Shown here piece by piece: positions 40,798 through 49,572 of a stretch of 49,816 bases of DNA (position 1 is its first letter; each line of letters begins with the position of its first letter). This DNA comes from a virus: positions 1 through 49,816 of the IMG/VR virus record IMGVR_UViG_3300040809_000245, one strand, 5' to 3'. Both the position numbers and the translations under genes were made by a program. The notes beneath the pieces were generated by a model. It searched no databases and had not been told where the DNA came from. It worked only from the letters and a program-made list of their open reading frames with translations.

Positions 40798-41040
40798 TTA
40801 TATTTTCTTTATTTTTACACCTTTTATCCAAGTATATCCTAACAATTCATCATTAGCCTTTTGTGCTTTTCTGATTATTTTAGAACGTTCTTTTGCTTTT
40901 TCACGTTTTATTTCTGATGGTTTAGAAAAGTATTTTTTATCTTTTATACTTTGCATAATTCCTGACCTTTGTACTTTTTTCTTTAGTACACGCATAGCCT
41001 TCTCTAAATTGCCACCTCTTACTTCAACTGTAATTGACAT
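40798..41040 (-). CDS. rpsU: ribosomal protein bS21
   Basis: An 80-aa bS21 homolog starting MSITVEVRGGNLEKAMRVLK, followed by the basic helix KKVQRSGIMQSIKDKKYF and Lys/Arg tail of the family. bS21 sits by the anti-Shine-Dalgarno end of 16S rRNA; phage versions could swap into host ribosomes and favour phage messages. That is of interest here because several phage genes seem leaderless. A GGGAGGT site lies upstream of the ATG. Length is like bacterial bS21 (about 70 aa). Confidence 0.93.
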   Translation of the reverse strand: MSITVEVRGGNLEKAMRVLKKKVQRSGIMQSIKDKKYFSKPSEIKREKAKERSKIIRKAQKANDELLGYTWIKGVKIKKI

Positions 41041-41043
41041 CTA

Positions 41044-41373
41044 TTATTTACCTCCCATCTCATTTTTAGGTTGTTTTTCCCACCTAGGTGGGTTATCACC
41101 ACCAACATCAAAGTCGTGGTATGATCCTTTTTTATATGTATCATAATTAGGTCTGGCTGTTTTGCCAACAGCAAGTCCTTTAGAAACATCTTCTTTTGTA
41201 TATCTTGGTTTTTTACTTTTATCTAAGCTACCTACACTAATAGGGTATCCTGGTTTTAATTTTTCAATCTTTCCACCCTTCGCTAAAAACTTTTTCATTT
41301 TTTCATCACGTTCTTCTTGTGACATTTTTGGTTTGTATTTTTCTAAACCACTATTATCTTTAAAATTTGTCAT
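41044..41373 (-). CDS. Lys/Gly-rich small protein, unknown function
   Basis: A 109-aa hydrophilic protein starting MTNFKDNSGLEKYKPKMSQE, with KPGYPISVGSLDKSKKPRY in the middle. It looks flexible. AAGGA precedes the ATG, and it is followed 3 nt later by bS21, so both may be expressed together. No family recognised. Confidence 0.66.
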   Translation of the reverse strand: MTNFKDNSGLEKYKPKMSQEERDEKMKKFLAKGGKIEKLKPGYPISVGSLDKSKKPRYTKEDVSKGLAVGKTARPNYDTYKKGSYHDFDVGGDNPPRWEKQPKNEMGGK

Positions 41374-41395
41374 TATTTTCCTTATTTAAAGTTAA

Positions 41396-41419
41396 CTTGT
41401 GGGGCACAACCCCCACAAG
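41396..41419 (-). terminator. hairpin terminator after the CobS-like gene
   Basis: CTTGTGGGG pairs with CCCCACAAG (9 bp, four G-C in a row) around a 6-nt loop. TTAACTTT follows on the minus strand as a weak T tract. It lies about 30 nt after the AAA+ gene. Confidence 0.68.
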
Positions 41420-41447
41420 CGGACTTACACTATGGATAGATTTTTGA

Positions 41448-42650
41448 CTAGACTTGGAAATCCTCATCTTTGTCATCCTCACTATCATTGGAATTCTCTT
41501 GTAGAATTTCTGCCTCATCAGCCTGTTTCTTAGCATCAAGGATTTCTTCTACTGAAGCACCACTATCTACTTTACCATACAGATCAACAAATGATGTTTT
41601 CGTATCATCATCAAATCTATTAGTACATACGGATATTGCCTTCATCTTATTTTTAAAGATACCGTATGCCTCAGCGATATGTACAAGTCTTCTGGTACTT
41701 ATAATCTCATCAACACCGCCATCTTTGTAGGTTTTTCTAATCACATCTGCCCATGTCACTAGATTATGAGCAAACTTGTCATCAGACTTGCCAGCAGACT
41801 TTAATTTTGTACTAACAATTTTTTCTTCAATTTTAGCACTTGGATATTCTTGTTCAAATGTAACAGGAAATCTCTCAAGGAATGCCTCGTTAAGAACATT
41901 AGTACCGATAAACTTACCGTCATCACTACCTTGACCTTTAGTGTTAGCAGTTGCAATCACATTGAAGCCAAGTTTAGGTTTAACAAACTTGTTTATCTTT
42001 TTAACATAGACACCCGAACCCTCAAGGATAGGTTGTAAACACATAATCTTATTACTTGCAAGGTCAATCTCGTCAAGTAAAAGAACAGCACCTCTTTCCA
42101 TTGCCTCAATAACAGGACCATTTTGCCATACGGTTTGACCATCTTTAAGTCTGTAACCACCAAGTAAATCATCCTCATCGGTTTCAATCGTAATGTTACA
42201 TCTAATCATCTCACGTTTTGCCTCGGCACATGCCTGGGTCACAGCAAGTGTCTTACCGTTACCAGAAAGACCTGTAATAAAAACAGGATAGAATTTTTTA
42301 GATTTTACAATACTACTAATATCTGTATAATTACCAAACTTAACAAAGTCAGTATCCTTTTGAGGAACTACATTGTCGGTCAATGAAGACACGATATAAG
42401 CAGCCTTTGTATCATTTGATATTTTAGTATCAGTTGTATCAACTGTGGTTGTATCAGATTCAACAGAGTCAACATTAAGAGTATAGATTCCTCTGCCGAC
42501 TTTATATTTGTCTGATTTTAACCAAGAAGGATTTTTGATAGCCTTCTTTTTAACAAGAGCATTAATCTCTGCTCTGGTTACTGTATCTTTTTTGTAAGTA
42601 TCTTTTAATACTTTCAATACAGTTTTTTGTGTTTTATTTAACTCAATCAT
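41448..42650 (-). CDS. MoxR/CobS-like AAA+ ATPase
   Basis: A 400-aa AAA+ protein. Walker A GLSGNGKT (127-134), GGYRLKDGQTVWQNGPV (about 164-180, the MoxR-clade insertion), Walker B LLLDEID (190-196), then a NVIATANTKGQG sensor. The N-terminal about 60 residues form a helix-turn-helix-like cap; the end is acidic. It belongs to the MoxR/CobS group, whose members act with vWA proteins as chaperones or metal-insertion motors. The next upstream gene encodes such a vWA partner. A sigma70 promoter and AAGGA site precede it. Confidence 0.88.
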   Translation of the reverse strand: MIELNKTQKTVLKVLKDTYKKDTVTRAEINALVKKKAIKNPSWLKSDKYKVGRGIYTLNVDSVESDTTTVDTTDTKISNDTKAAYIVSSLTDNVVPQKDTDFVKFGNYTDISSIVKSKKFYPVFITGLSGNGKTLAVTQACAEAKREMIRCNITIETDEDDLLGGYRLKDGQTVWQNGPVIEAMERGAVLLLDEIDLASNKIMCLQPILEGSGVYVKKINKFVKPKLGFNVIATANTKGQGSDDGKFIGTNVLNEAFLERFPVTFEQEYPSAKIEEKIVSTKLKSAGKSDDKFAHNLVTWADVIRKTYKDGGVDEIISTRRLVHIAEAYGIFKNKMKAISVCTNRFDDDTKTSFVDLYGKVDSGASVEEILDAKKQADEAEILQENSNDSEDDKDEDFQV

Positions 42651-42684
42651 AATATAAGTCCTTTCATATTTAAGTTATACATAT

Positions 42685-42713
42685 ATGCTATCATTTTTTG
42701 GGGTAAAAGTCAA
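42685..42713 (-). promoter_or_regulatory. sigma70 promoter for the CobS-like gene
   Basis: TTGACT (42708-42713), 17-bp spacer, TAGCAT (42685-42690), about 35 nt before the ATG with an AAGGA site in the leader. Confidence 0.7.
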
Positions 42714-42731
42714 GCGAAAAAAACCCTTCAT

Positions 42732-44867
42732 TTATGCGATCCTTTTGATAAAGTTTTGTAGTAATACTCTGGAATTGATTCGTTTTTTCATTCCCGACAT
42801 AAACATCTTTTTTAAAGTTCTCTTATCAGTTGAATCTGATTCGAATACTTGATTAGCAACTCTAGTGCCAGAGTTAACATAAAAGTAAACATCATAAGCA
42901 GTATTATAATCAGCGATAAATTTGTCTTTAGTAAACATTTTTTTAGCCAACATCTCTTTATTGTAAGGTACTCTTAACTGATATTGTAATTCTCTATATT
43001 TTGAAACTAGATAGAAACCAATAGTTTGTAAATCATATTTCTTTTTTAAGTATTTTAACATAACACTAGTGAAATCTCTACGTTCCATATAGTAACTACC
43101 TGCCATTTGATATTTACCATTCAGTTTAATATATAACTCACCATTACCATGTCTATTAATACTATTAGCAGCACCGTCAGTTAAAGTAACAAGTGACAAC
43201 TTTTCAACATTATAGTCTTTTTTGAATTTTTTGATAATATGATCCATACCAATCAATGACTCATTAAGTGGTGTTGAGGATAAATAATAGTCACCTGAAA
43301 TTGCAGGAACAGTTTGATCTTCAGCCGATGGATCGTAACGTCTGGAAGTATAATAATCACCAAAGTACATTGCAGCCCTATGCAATATAGTAGCACATCT
43401 CATATAATCAACTTTAGATTGTTTATGTGAAAACAGTTGAACCAATTTAGTTGAAGCGTCAGGTAATATTGTTTTACTATTAACAGTAAAACCAGACTCT
43501 AAATAATCACTTTTTGAATCTCTACAGTTATTCATAAACGCATAAACTGAAAAAGGTATATTAATTTTTTTACAAAATAAAGATAAATTTAATAGTTGTT
43601 CAACTGTAGGTAAAATGTGTTTTTGCATTGAACCAGACCAATCAAGTAGTAAAATCATACCGTGATTTTTTTGATTAGGTACAGTAGTCATCTTTTTAAA
43701 TATATCTTCAGCAAATTTATAAGTGTGTAATTTAAGTGGATCAACAATACCTGTTTTATCTTGTGAAGCCCGAGCATATAACTTAGCATTTTTTTTCATC
43801 TCAAATTCTTTAACTAAAAAGTTAACAACATTAGAAGACTCTTTCATAAATTTTTGAGTTCTAATCTTTGCCTTGTTGATTTGTTGTTTATCATGTTCTG
43901 TATTGTTATATGATTTATCATAAATCGCAATATCTCTAATAAATTTTTTATAAGGAATAATCAATTTTTTAAGATTAACTTTTGGTAGTTCAGCATAACA
44001 TCTATTATGAGCAGTATCATCAGTAATGCCTTTAACCGATGTTTCATACATCTCAGCAGTAAGAGGTGTTAACTCACTTGGTGTATTATCAGTTGTACCT
44101 GCACCATTACTGCCAGTTTGTTTAGAGTCTTTTTTGTTTGCCTCATCATCTGATTTATCTGACTCTGATTTTTTTTCTAACCATTCTTCTAATTTTTCAT
44201 CTATAGATTTACTATCATTTGATTCTGTATTAGAATCAGTATCTTCATTTTTTTCATTAGATGGTGTATAAATTTTTTGTAATTGCGGTTGTTTTTTCAA
44301 TTCATCTTTACAATACCCAAGTATTTCCTCAGATAGTTTTAAAACATCATCAAACGTTTTACATTTATCAACAGCGTCAACTAACATTTTTTCTTTATTA
44401 GAAAATTTAAAGTTAAGTTTTTTAGATGATTTGTAGTATAAATTGATCTTGTCGATTAGTGTATAATCAGTTTGTATGTTTTTACCTTTAGTGCCAAAGA
44501 AATTATCTTTATACATTTTATCAAAACCTTTGATGTAGTCATCAGTAAGACCAGGATATTTTTTCTGTATAAGTTTATCAATTCTAGCGTCTTCAATAAC
44601 GTTTACAAATGATTTAAATTCTTTAGTTCTATTTGCCATATCTTTCCATGACTCAGCAGGAGTATGTAAAGCATGAGATACCTCATGGCCAACCAACATG
44701 TCATAAACATGTTTAGATTTTTGTTCTTCTTTAAAGATAGGGATTGTTAATATTCTATTGACTACATCAAACGAAGCAGTTTGTACTTTGTTTTCTTGTA
44801 CTTCAATATTTTCTGTAGCAAGTAGTTTTGCAAGTTGTGATTTATTTGTCATAGTGTTTTTATTCAT
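42732..44867 (-). CDS. CobT-like zincin and von Willebrand A protein
   Basis: A 711-aa protein. The N-terminal metallopeptidase-like part has HEVSH (61-65) with VIEDARID (90-97) as a likely third ligand. An acidic low-complexity linker (about 200-265) follows. The C-terminal vWA domain has the MIDAS DWSGS (409-413) and later VTLTDGAAN. Such proteins pair with MoxR/CobS ATPases; phage copies are often called CobT, although no cobalamin pathway is visible here. I choose the ATG at 44867; a GTG at 44876 would lie upstream of the expected transcript start. Confidence 0.85.
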   Translation of the reverse strand: MNKNTMTNKSQLAKLLATENIEVQENKVQTASFDVVNRILTIPIFKEEQKSKHVYDMLVGHEVSHALHTPAESWKDMANRTKEFKSFVNVIEDARIDKLIQKKYPGLTDDYIKGFDKMYKDNFFGTKGKNIQTDYTLIDKINLYYKSSKKLNFKFSNKEKMLVDAVDKCKTFDDVLKLSEEILGYCKDELKKQPQLQKIYTPSNEKNEDTDSNTESNDSKSIDEKLEEWLEKKSESDKSDDEANKKDSKQTGSNGAGTTDNTPSELTPLTAEMYETSVKGITDDTAHNRCYAELPKVNLKKLIIPYKKFIRDIAIYDKSYNNTEHDKQQINKAKIRTQKFMKESSNVVNFLVKEFEMKKNAKLYARASQDKTGIVDPLKLHTYKFAEDIFKKMTTVPNQKNHGMILLLDWSGSMQKHILPTVEQLLNLSLFCKKINIPFSVYAFMNNCRDSKSDYLESGFTVNSKTILPDASTKLVQLFSHKQSKVDYMRCATILHRAAMYFGDYYTSRRYDPSAEDQTVPAISGDYYLSSTPLNESLIGMDHIIKKFKKDYNVEKLSLVTLTDGAANSINRHGNGELYIKLNGKYQMAGSYYMERRDFTSVMLKYLKKKYDLQTIGFYLVSKYRELQYQLRVPYNKEMLAKKMFTKDKFIADYNTAYDVYFYVNSGTRVANQVFESDSTDKRTLKKMFMSGMKKRINSRVLLQNFIKRIA

Positions 44868-44878
44868 AATATACACTT

Positions 44879-44907
44879 ATGCTATATTAAAACACTCTAA
44901 AAGTCAA
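44879..44907 (-). promoter_or_regulatory. sigma70 promoter for the CobT-like gene
   Basis: TTGACT (44902-44907), 17-bp spacer, TAGCAT (44879-44884). 11 nt separate it from the ATG at 44867, so the leader would be only about 4-5 nt and no ribosome site is present. Confidence 0.7.
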
Positions 44908-44977
44908 GCACTAAAGGTAACGTATTTACTAGGTTTTTAGGAATAATTTTGAGAACAAAACAAGAACATATGTTTTT

Positions 44978-46063
44978 TTATTTAATTCCTATGAATATTG
45001 GCTCATATTTACGTCCTGGAATGTCAGGTCTTGCGAATCGACCTATATAATTATTCTTTTGTTTGGACTCTACAGAATCACCATCTAGTGTAGATTGTGT
45101 TTGTGTACCTTGTTGTGTTGATAATGACAACCACCATATTTCTATATCTTTAAATCCTGCCTCAACCATACAATCATATGTATCTTCCTCAAATGTTTTA
45201 TATGATTTAACATTTGCAACATTAAACGCAGCTCTTTTGCCAGGTTTTAGACCTGTGTGTGCATTTTTAATAGTTTGTAATAGGAAACCATTACGCCATT
45301 CATCTTGTTGTTTGAATTTATTAAATGATTGTTCTGGTTCATCACCATATTGTTCGTGTCCTAAATAAGGTGGACTTGTAAATACAAAGTCCAAACTATT
45401 TTCAGTAGGTATATAAGTTTCACTACCTTGTTTTAATAGCACATATTTTTTATGAGAGTGGCCATACTCATCTCTAATCTTTTCTAAACCTGCATATGTA
45501 GGAACACAAGGGTCTGTGCCTATGTAATTAACGCCAGCTGCAATTGCACCCATTAAACGACCACCGTAACCCATACTAGGATCCCATACTGTACCTGCTT
45601 CTGTTCCTTCTAATGGACTATCTTTTTCTACAAATATATCATATAAAGTTGCGGCTGCTGTAGGTCTAAAATTAGATACCATTTGAGTACCACTATATCT
45701 TCGCAACATAGCTCTCATATCTGACTCTGTAATTTTATGTGCTTCTCGTTTAGTAAAGAAAGTTCCTGTAAGTATTTTACTAATGCCTTTTTCTAAATGT
45801 TCTTCGTCTTCCCATATATCCATAGGTGTTTTCATTTTACCACATTTAATACCCCATGCGTGGTGCATATAAGACCATGCAAGTGTTAACCCATGTGTTG
45901 ATTGACCTATAATTTTATTCTGTGTATCTAATATGGTATCTCTATTAAATGATAATAATTTTTGAAATTCATCATTACGCCATTTTCTATCTTCAGGATA
46001 GTATGGGAATCCTTTATTATCTTTCCAATCTCTAACTACTTCTTTTGCGTTTGACATATACAT
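44978..46063 (-). CDS. DNA methyltransferase (TSPPY type), second copy
   Basis: A 361-aa SAM-dependent methyltransferase distantly related to the one at 30984. SAM motif VWDPSMGYGGRLMGAI (about 168-183), YIGTDPCVPTYAGL and catalytic FTSPPYLGHEQYG. The N-terminal part (about 1-150) may hold the DNA-recognition segment. It overlaps the GNAT gene by 32 nt. No restriction enzyme gene is near, so it is an orphan enzyme, perhaps protecting phage DNA. Confidence 0.85.
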   Translation of the reverse strand: MYMSNAKEVVRDWKDNKGFPYYPEDRKWRNDEFQKLLSFNRDTILDTQNKIIGQSTHGLTLAWSYMHHAWGIKCGKMKTPMDIWEDEEHLEKGISKILTGTFFTKREAHKITESDMRAMLRRYSGTQMVSNFRPTAAATLYDIFVEKDSPLEGTEAGTVWDPSMGYGGRLMGAIAAGVNYIGTDPCVPTYAGLEKIRDEYGHSHKKYVLLKQGSETYIPTENSLDFVFTSPPYLGHEQYGDEPEQSFNKFKQQDEWRNGFLLQTIKNAHTGLKPGKRAAFNVANVKSYKTFEEDTYDCMVEAGFKDIEIWWLSLSTQQGTQTQSTLDGDSVESKQKNNYIGRFARPDIPGRKYEPIFIGIK

Positions 46064-46466
46064 TACCAGGGATTGTGCCTTTTGACCAACTTGTTGTCCC
46101 GATTAAATTCATATTCATTTTAACATAAAACTTGTTTGCTGTCAAGTTGTCAGCTCTTACTGATAAAAATACGTCTTTTGGGCAATACTCAAAGAAATTA
46201 TTAAGAATTGATTGAGCAGTACCAGAACCTGGCGAATCACTTGCAATCTGGTGTAATACAGTATCACCTTTTTCTACTTGTACATCACCTATTTTTTGTC
46301 TTCTTTTTGCGTGATGAAACGTAATCAATATACCATCTTCTAAAATAAGTTGTTTTTTATTAATCATTCTCATCATATAATCTGTTCTTACATGAGGAAA
46401 CCACTTCTTGTGGCTATAAAATATTTCTTTTACTTTATTAAAATCTTTTTTTTCAGCAAATATCAT
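46032..46466 (-). CDS. GNAT-family N-acetyltransferase-like protein
   Basis: A 144-aa protein of GNAT shape. VLHQIASDSPGSGTAQSILNNFF (two parts) gives the acetyl-CoA loop and helix, and LSVRADNLTANKFYVKMNMNLIG matches the end of the fold. Substrate is unknown: a protein, a base or a small amine could fit. It overlaps genes on both sides. Confidence 0.75.
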   Translation of the reverse strand: MIFAEKKDFNKVKEIFYSHKKWFPHVRTDYMMRMINKKQLILEDGILITFHHAKRRQKIGDVQVEKGDTVLHQIASDSPGSGTAQSILNNFFEYCPKDVFLSVRADNLTANKFYVKMNMNLIGTTSWSKGTIPGNVYVKRKRSS

Positions 46467-46699
46467 TTAACTACCTCTACAGGACTTTCAGTTTCTATTA
46501 CTACTCGAGCACCACAATTTAGTAAGGGTTTATCATTACCACCATAGACAATTTTACTAGGGCCTAATATTTCTACCTCATGGCAATAAGTATTAGTTTT
46601 GCCTGATTTAATTGTAATTACAGGATCGTTTTTATCGTGTTTTTTATTTGCTCGTATAACGTGTTGATTAACGTGTATGTATGTCTTTTTATTCTTCAC
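46463..46699 (-). CDS. small beta-rich protein, unknown function
   Basis: A 78-aa protein starting MKNKKTYIHVNQHVIRANKK. It has several short beta strands and two Cys. ATGA-type overlaps join it to the GNAT and hydroxylase genes. I have seen short proteins of this kind next to 2OG enzymes in marine phages, but function is unknown. Confidence 0.65.
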   Translation of the reverse strand: MKNKKTYIHVNQHVIRANKKHDKNDPVITIKSGKTNTYCHEVEILGPSKIVYGGNDKPLLNCGARVVIETESPVEVVK

Positions 46700-47333
46700 T
46701 TTGTTTTAATAAGTTTTCTAATTTAGGGTTCATATAACAATCTATAACTAAATGTAATCTATCATATAAAGATTTGTTATGTACAGCATGAGGTTTAGAT
46801 ACATCAACGTAATAGTATTTACCTATTTCTAAATTAAAATGGTGTTCTTTCTTATCTTCCCATAGATAAAAATGTACGTTCTTATCAGTTCTTAATGGGA
46901 CATGTAATCTTACTAATTTGCCGTCTTTTATTTCTTTATCAACTTTGTCTGTGTGTTTTGAAATAGATGTTCCTGCTCTTAATCTCATTATTCTAACTCT
47001 ATCAAATTCAGCAGGTATATGAGATAGAATTTCTTTTATAGGTAACATTTCAGATTGCTCGTATAGATATGTCCATCTTAAAGGTTGTACCTCTACGCCA
47101 CTTTTTAGAACACCTGGTTTTAATATATTCAACACATCATCACTATATCCTTTTATAGATATAGCTTCCCATCCATACCAAGTTTTATCTGGTTGGGATT
47201 CATCCCATTTTAATTTTTCGTTATATTTCGTTTTTACAGCTGAAAATTCTATGTTATCTATGAAATCGCAACAGTTAGCTAAACTATTTTTATAGTGAGG
47301 TAAATCTATTTCTTTGCAGATTGTTGTTTCCAT
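46689..47333 (-). CDS. aspartyl/asparaginyl beta-hydroxylase-like 2OG oxygenase
   Basis: A 214-aa cupin-fold dioxygenase. Likely iron ligands are H127-T-D129 (ISKHTDK) and H182 (KPHAVHN), and R192 in DRLHLVID binds 2-oxoglutarate. RVRIMRLRAG and LHVPLRTDKN match the aspartyl/asparaginyl hydroxylase group. The substrate in phages is not known; protein side chains or a small peptide are possible. It overlaps peptide deformylase by 28 nt. Confidence 0.83.
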   Translation of the reverse strand: METTICKEIDLPHYKNSLANCCDFIDNIEFSAVKTKYNEKLKWDESQPDKTWYGWEAISIKGYSDDVLNILKPGVLKSGVEVQPLRWTYLYEQSEMLPIKEILSHIPAEFDRVRIMRLRAGTSISKHTDKVDKEIKDGKLVRLHVPLRTDKNVHFYLWEDKKEHHFNLEIGKYYYVDVSKPHAVHNKSLYDRLHLVIDCYMNPKLENLLKQSEE

Positions 47334-47863
47334 AATTCTTGTGCCTTTCTTATTTCTTTATCTCTTTTTTTAAGAGCATAGTCTAATTTAAACTTACTAA
47401 CCTTTTCTGTAAAAACTGTACCGTTCATATGATCTAGCTCATGTTGATAACATCTACTAACAATGCCAATCATATCTTCTTCTTGTTCTTTTAAATCCTC
47501 ATCAAGGTATTTAACTTTTACAGCACTTGGTCTTTCTATATCTAAAAATAGAAAAGGGAAAGTTAAGCATCCTTCTTTGAGTCTGGTTGTTTGTTTACTT
47601 TCCTCAACTATTGTAGGATTTATACAAGTCCACCTTTTACTTTTATGTATTTCAGGATGAGCTCCCATTATAAACATTCTATATGGTTTGCCTACTTGAT
47701 TAGCTGATAATCCAATACCTCCATATTTTTTCATAGTTTCAAACATATTATCTACAAATTCTTTTAGTTCTATTTTTTCTTGTTTCTTAAATGTTTCAAT
47801 ATCAAAAGGTGCTATGCTTGATAGTACTCTTGGATCAGATGGTGGTAATAACTCATATATCAT
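47306..47863 (-). CDS. def: peptide deformylase
   Basis: A 185-aa metallo-deformylase that removes the formyl group from new proteins. All three motifs are present: GIGLSANQ (49-56), EGCL (97-100, metal Cys) and HELDH (141-145, metal His pair and Glu). Phage forms support fast processing of phage-made proteins. The start overlaps the gp46 stop as ATGA. Length is slightly longer than short phage PDFs and like bacterial ones, with a charged C-terminal tail. Confidence 0.96.
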   Translation of the reverse strand: MIYELLPPSDPRVLSSIAPFDIETFKKQEKIELKEFVDNMFETMKKYGGIGLSANQVGKPYRMFIMGAHPEIHKSKRWTCINPTIVEESKQTTRLKEGCLTFPFLFLDIERPSAVKVKYLDEDLKEQEEDMIGIVSRCYQHELDHMNGTVFTEKVSKFKLDYALKKRDKEIRKAQELWKQQSAKK

Positions 47864-49572
47864 TGTGCTAACCTCGTAAAATTTTTATACTTTTCAAATT
47901 TAATTATATTCGTAAATCTATCAAATAGTATATCACCTTTGTGAGATATAATAAAAGTATTTTCGTTTGTTAATGTTTTAAGTATTTTAAAAAAGTCGTC
48001 TGTTCCTTGACCATCTAAACTACTATCAAATATTTCGTCTAGTATTAATAGATTTGTATTTGTACTATTTTTCATTTTAGCAATAGTTCTCCATGTAAAC
48101 AGTAGTGCTAAGTCTATTCTTAACTTTTCACCTTCACTAAAACTATTATAGTTAAAAGTATCTCTAAATCTACTTTTTATTGTTTCGTTAAATTCTTCAT
48201 CTAAATGAAAGTTAACGAAGAAGTCCATAGATTGTAAATACTTATTAATTAAATTATTCATTATAGGTAGATACTTTTTGATAATATTAGCCTTAACACC
48301 TGTGTCATTTAATATTTCTCTAGCAATATCAATATATTTCTTTTCTTCTACAGCCTTTTGTTTTTCTACATTAACATCTTTTAGGTCTTCCTGTATTTTT
48401 TCTAATTCTTTTTGAATAACATTTGTATTAGTATCGTCATTTTCTAGTTTAGCAATTTCGTTATCTAGTCTATTTGAGTGTCTATTGATTTCTGAAATAG
48501 AGGTATTAATTTTTGCAACAGATATATCTAACTCATTAAGTTTTTTTTCTACTGCTTTGTATTCGTTAATTTTTTCGTTTGTTTTACCCATCTCAGCTGT
48601 CAGTTGAGTTAGTCCTTGTTCTAATTCCAATATTTTGTTTGCTTCACTATTGATTTTGTTTAGTTTAAATTGTTCATCAATTGGTTGTGTACAAGTAGGA
48701 CAGTTGTCATTGTTTTGAAAAAATGATAATGTTTTTTTATGTGATGATAAATTGGTTTCTATCTTTGATTCTAGTTTATTAAGTTCATTTGATTTTCTTG
48801 TATATTTTTCAGCACCCCATACTTCCGCTTTTGTGGATATAATTTTTTCATTTAATAATTGTAGCTTTTGATTATACTCATAGTTGCTTTGTTCATTTTC
48901 TTTTAGTTGTTGTTTTCTATTTTCTATGTCTGTGGTATCTCTATTTTTTATTTCATCAAAATGTTTCTTTTGTAACTCATATTTTTCAGTCATTAAATCA
49001 TATCTATGTTTTACGTCAATAACCGATTTGTTCAATTCGCCTTGTTTTTGTCTTAACAGTAGGTCCATGTGACTAAAAACTCGTATGTCTAATATTTCCT
49101 CTACAACTTCTCGTCTGTATCTGGCACGTAAATGCATAAATGGCTCATATGAAGTAGAGCCTAGTATAACAACTTGACAAAAGGCACGATAATTACATTT
49201 TAAAATATTTTGTTCTAATGTGTTTTGATAATCTACGTTAGAAGCATCCTGGTTTAACATTACGTCATTACAATAAATTTCAAATTTGTTTGGTTTAATA
49301 CCTCTTACAATTCTGTATTTTTTGTTAGCAGTTTCAAACTCACATTCTACTTCACAATCATTTGAATTAATTGTATTAACCAATTGTTCTTTTTTAATAT
49401 CTCTAAAAGCACGATTAAATAAAGCAAAACACAATGCGTCAAGCATTGTTGATTTACCTGCACCGTTTGTTCCTATGATAAGTGTTGATGGTGATTTTGC
49501 TAGGTCAACTTCTAAAAACTGATTACCTGTAGATAGAAAATTACGCCATCTTAATTTTTTAAAATATATCAT
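47860..49572 (-). CDS. 46: T4 gp46-like recombination endonuclease ATPase (Rad50-like)
   Basis: A 570-aa SMC/Rad50-type ATPase. Walker A GTNGAGKS (34-41), long coiled coils with a zinc hook CPTC near residue 290, a signature region SFSEGEKLRID and Walker B NLLILDEIFD. With gp47 it processes DNA ends for recombination-dependent replication. It overlaps the gp47 stop by 4 nt. Slightly longer than T4 gp46 (about 560). Confidence 0.95.
   Translation of the reverse strand: MIYFKKLRWRNFLSTGNQFLEVDLAKSPSTLIIGTNGAGKSTMLDALCFALFNRAFRDIKKEQLVNTINSNDCEVECEFETANKKYRIVRGIKPNKFEIYCNDVMLNQDASNVDYQNTLEQNILKCNYRAFCQVVILGSTSYEPFMHLRARYRREVVEEILDIRVFSHMDLLLRQKQGELNKSVIDVKHRYDLMTEKYELQKKHFDEIKNRDTTDIENRKQQLKENEQSNYEYNQKLQLLNEKIISTKAEVWGAEKYTRKSNELNKLESKIETNLSSHKKTLSFFQNNDNCPTCTQPIDEQFKLNKINSEANKILELEQGLTQLTAEMGKTNEKINEYKAVEKKLNELDISVAKINTSISEINRHSNRLDNEIAKLENDDTNTNVIQKELEKIQEDLKDVNVEKQKAVEEKKYIDIAREILNDTGVKANIIKKYLPIMNNLINKYLQSMDFFVNFHLDEEFNETIKSRFRDTFNYNSFSEGEKLRIDLALLFTWRTIAKMKNSTNTNLLILDEIFDSSLDGQGTDDFFKILKTLTNENTFIISHKGDILFDRFTNIIKFEKYKNFTRLAQ

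Noticed and set aside
41448-44867. Cobalamin biosynthesis (cobaltochelatase CobS/CobT) as the function
   Set aside because: No CobN or other pathway gene is present, and the vWA protein carries an extra zincin site, so a general remodelling machine is more likely.
44868-44977. Terminator or gene in the 100-nt gap after the second TSPPY methyltransferase
   Set aside because: Only a short AACATATGTT palindrome and the CobT-like promoter are seen; the palindrome is too small and too AT-rich to call a terminator.
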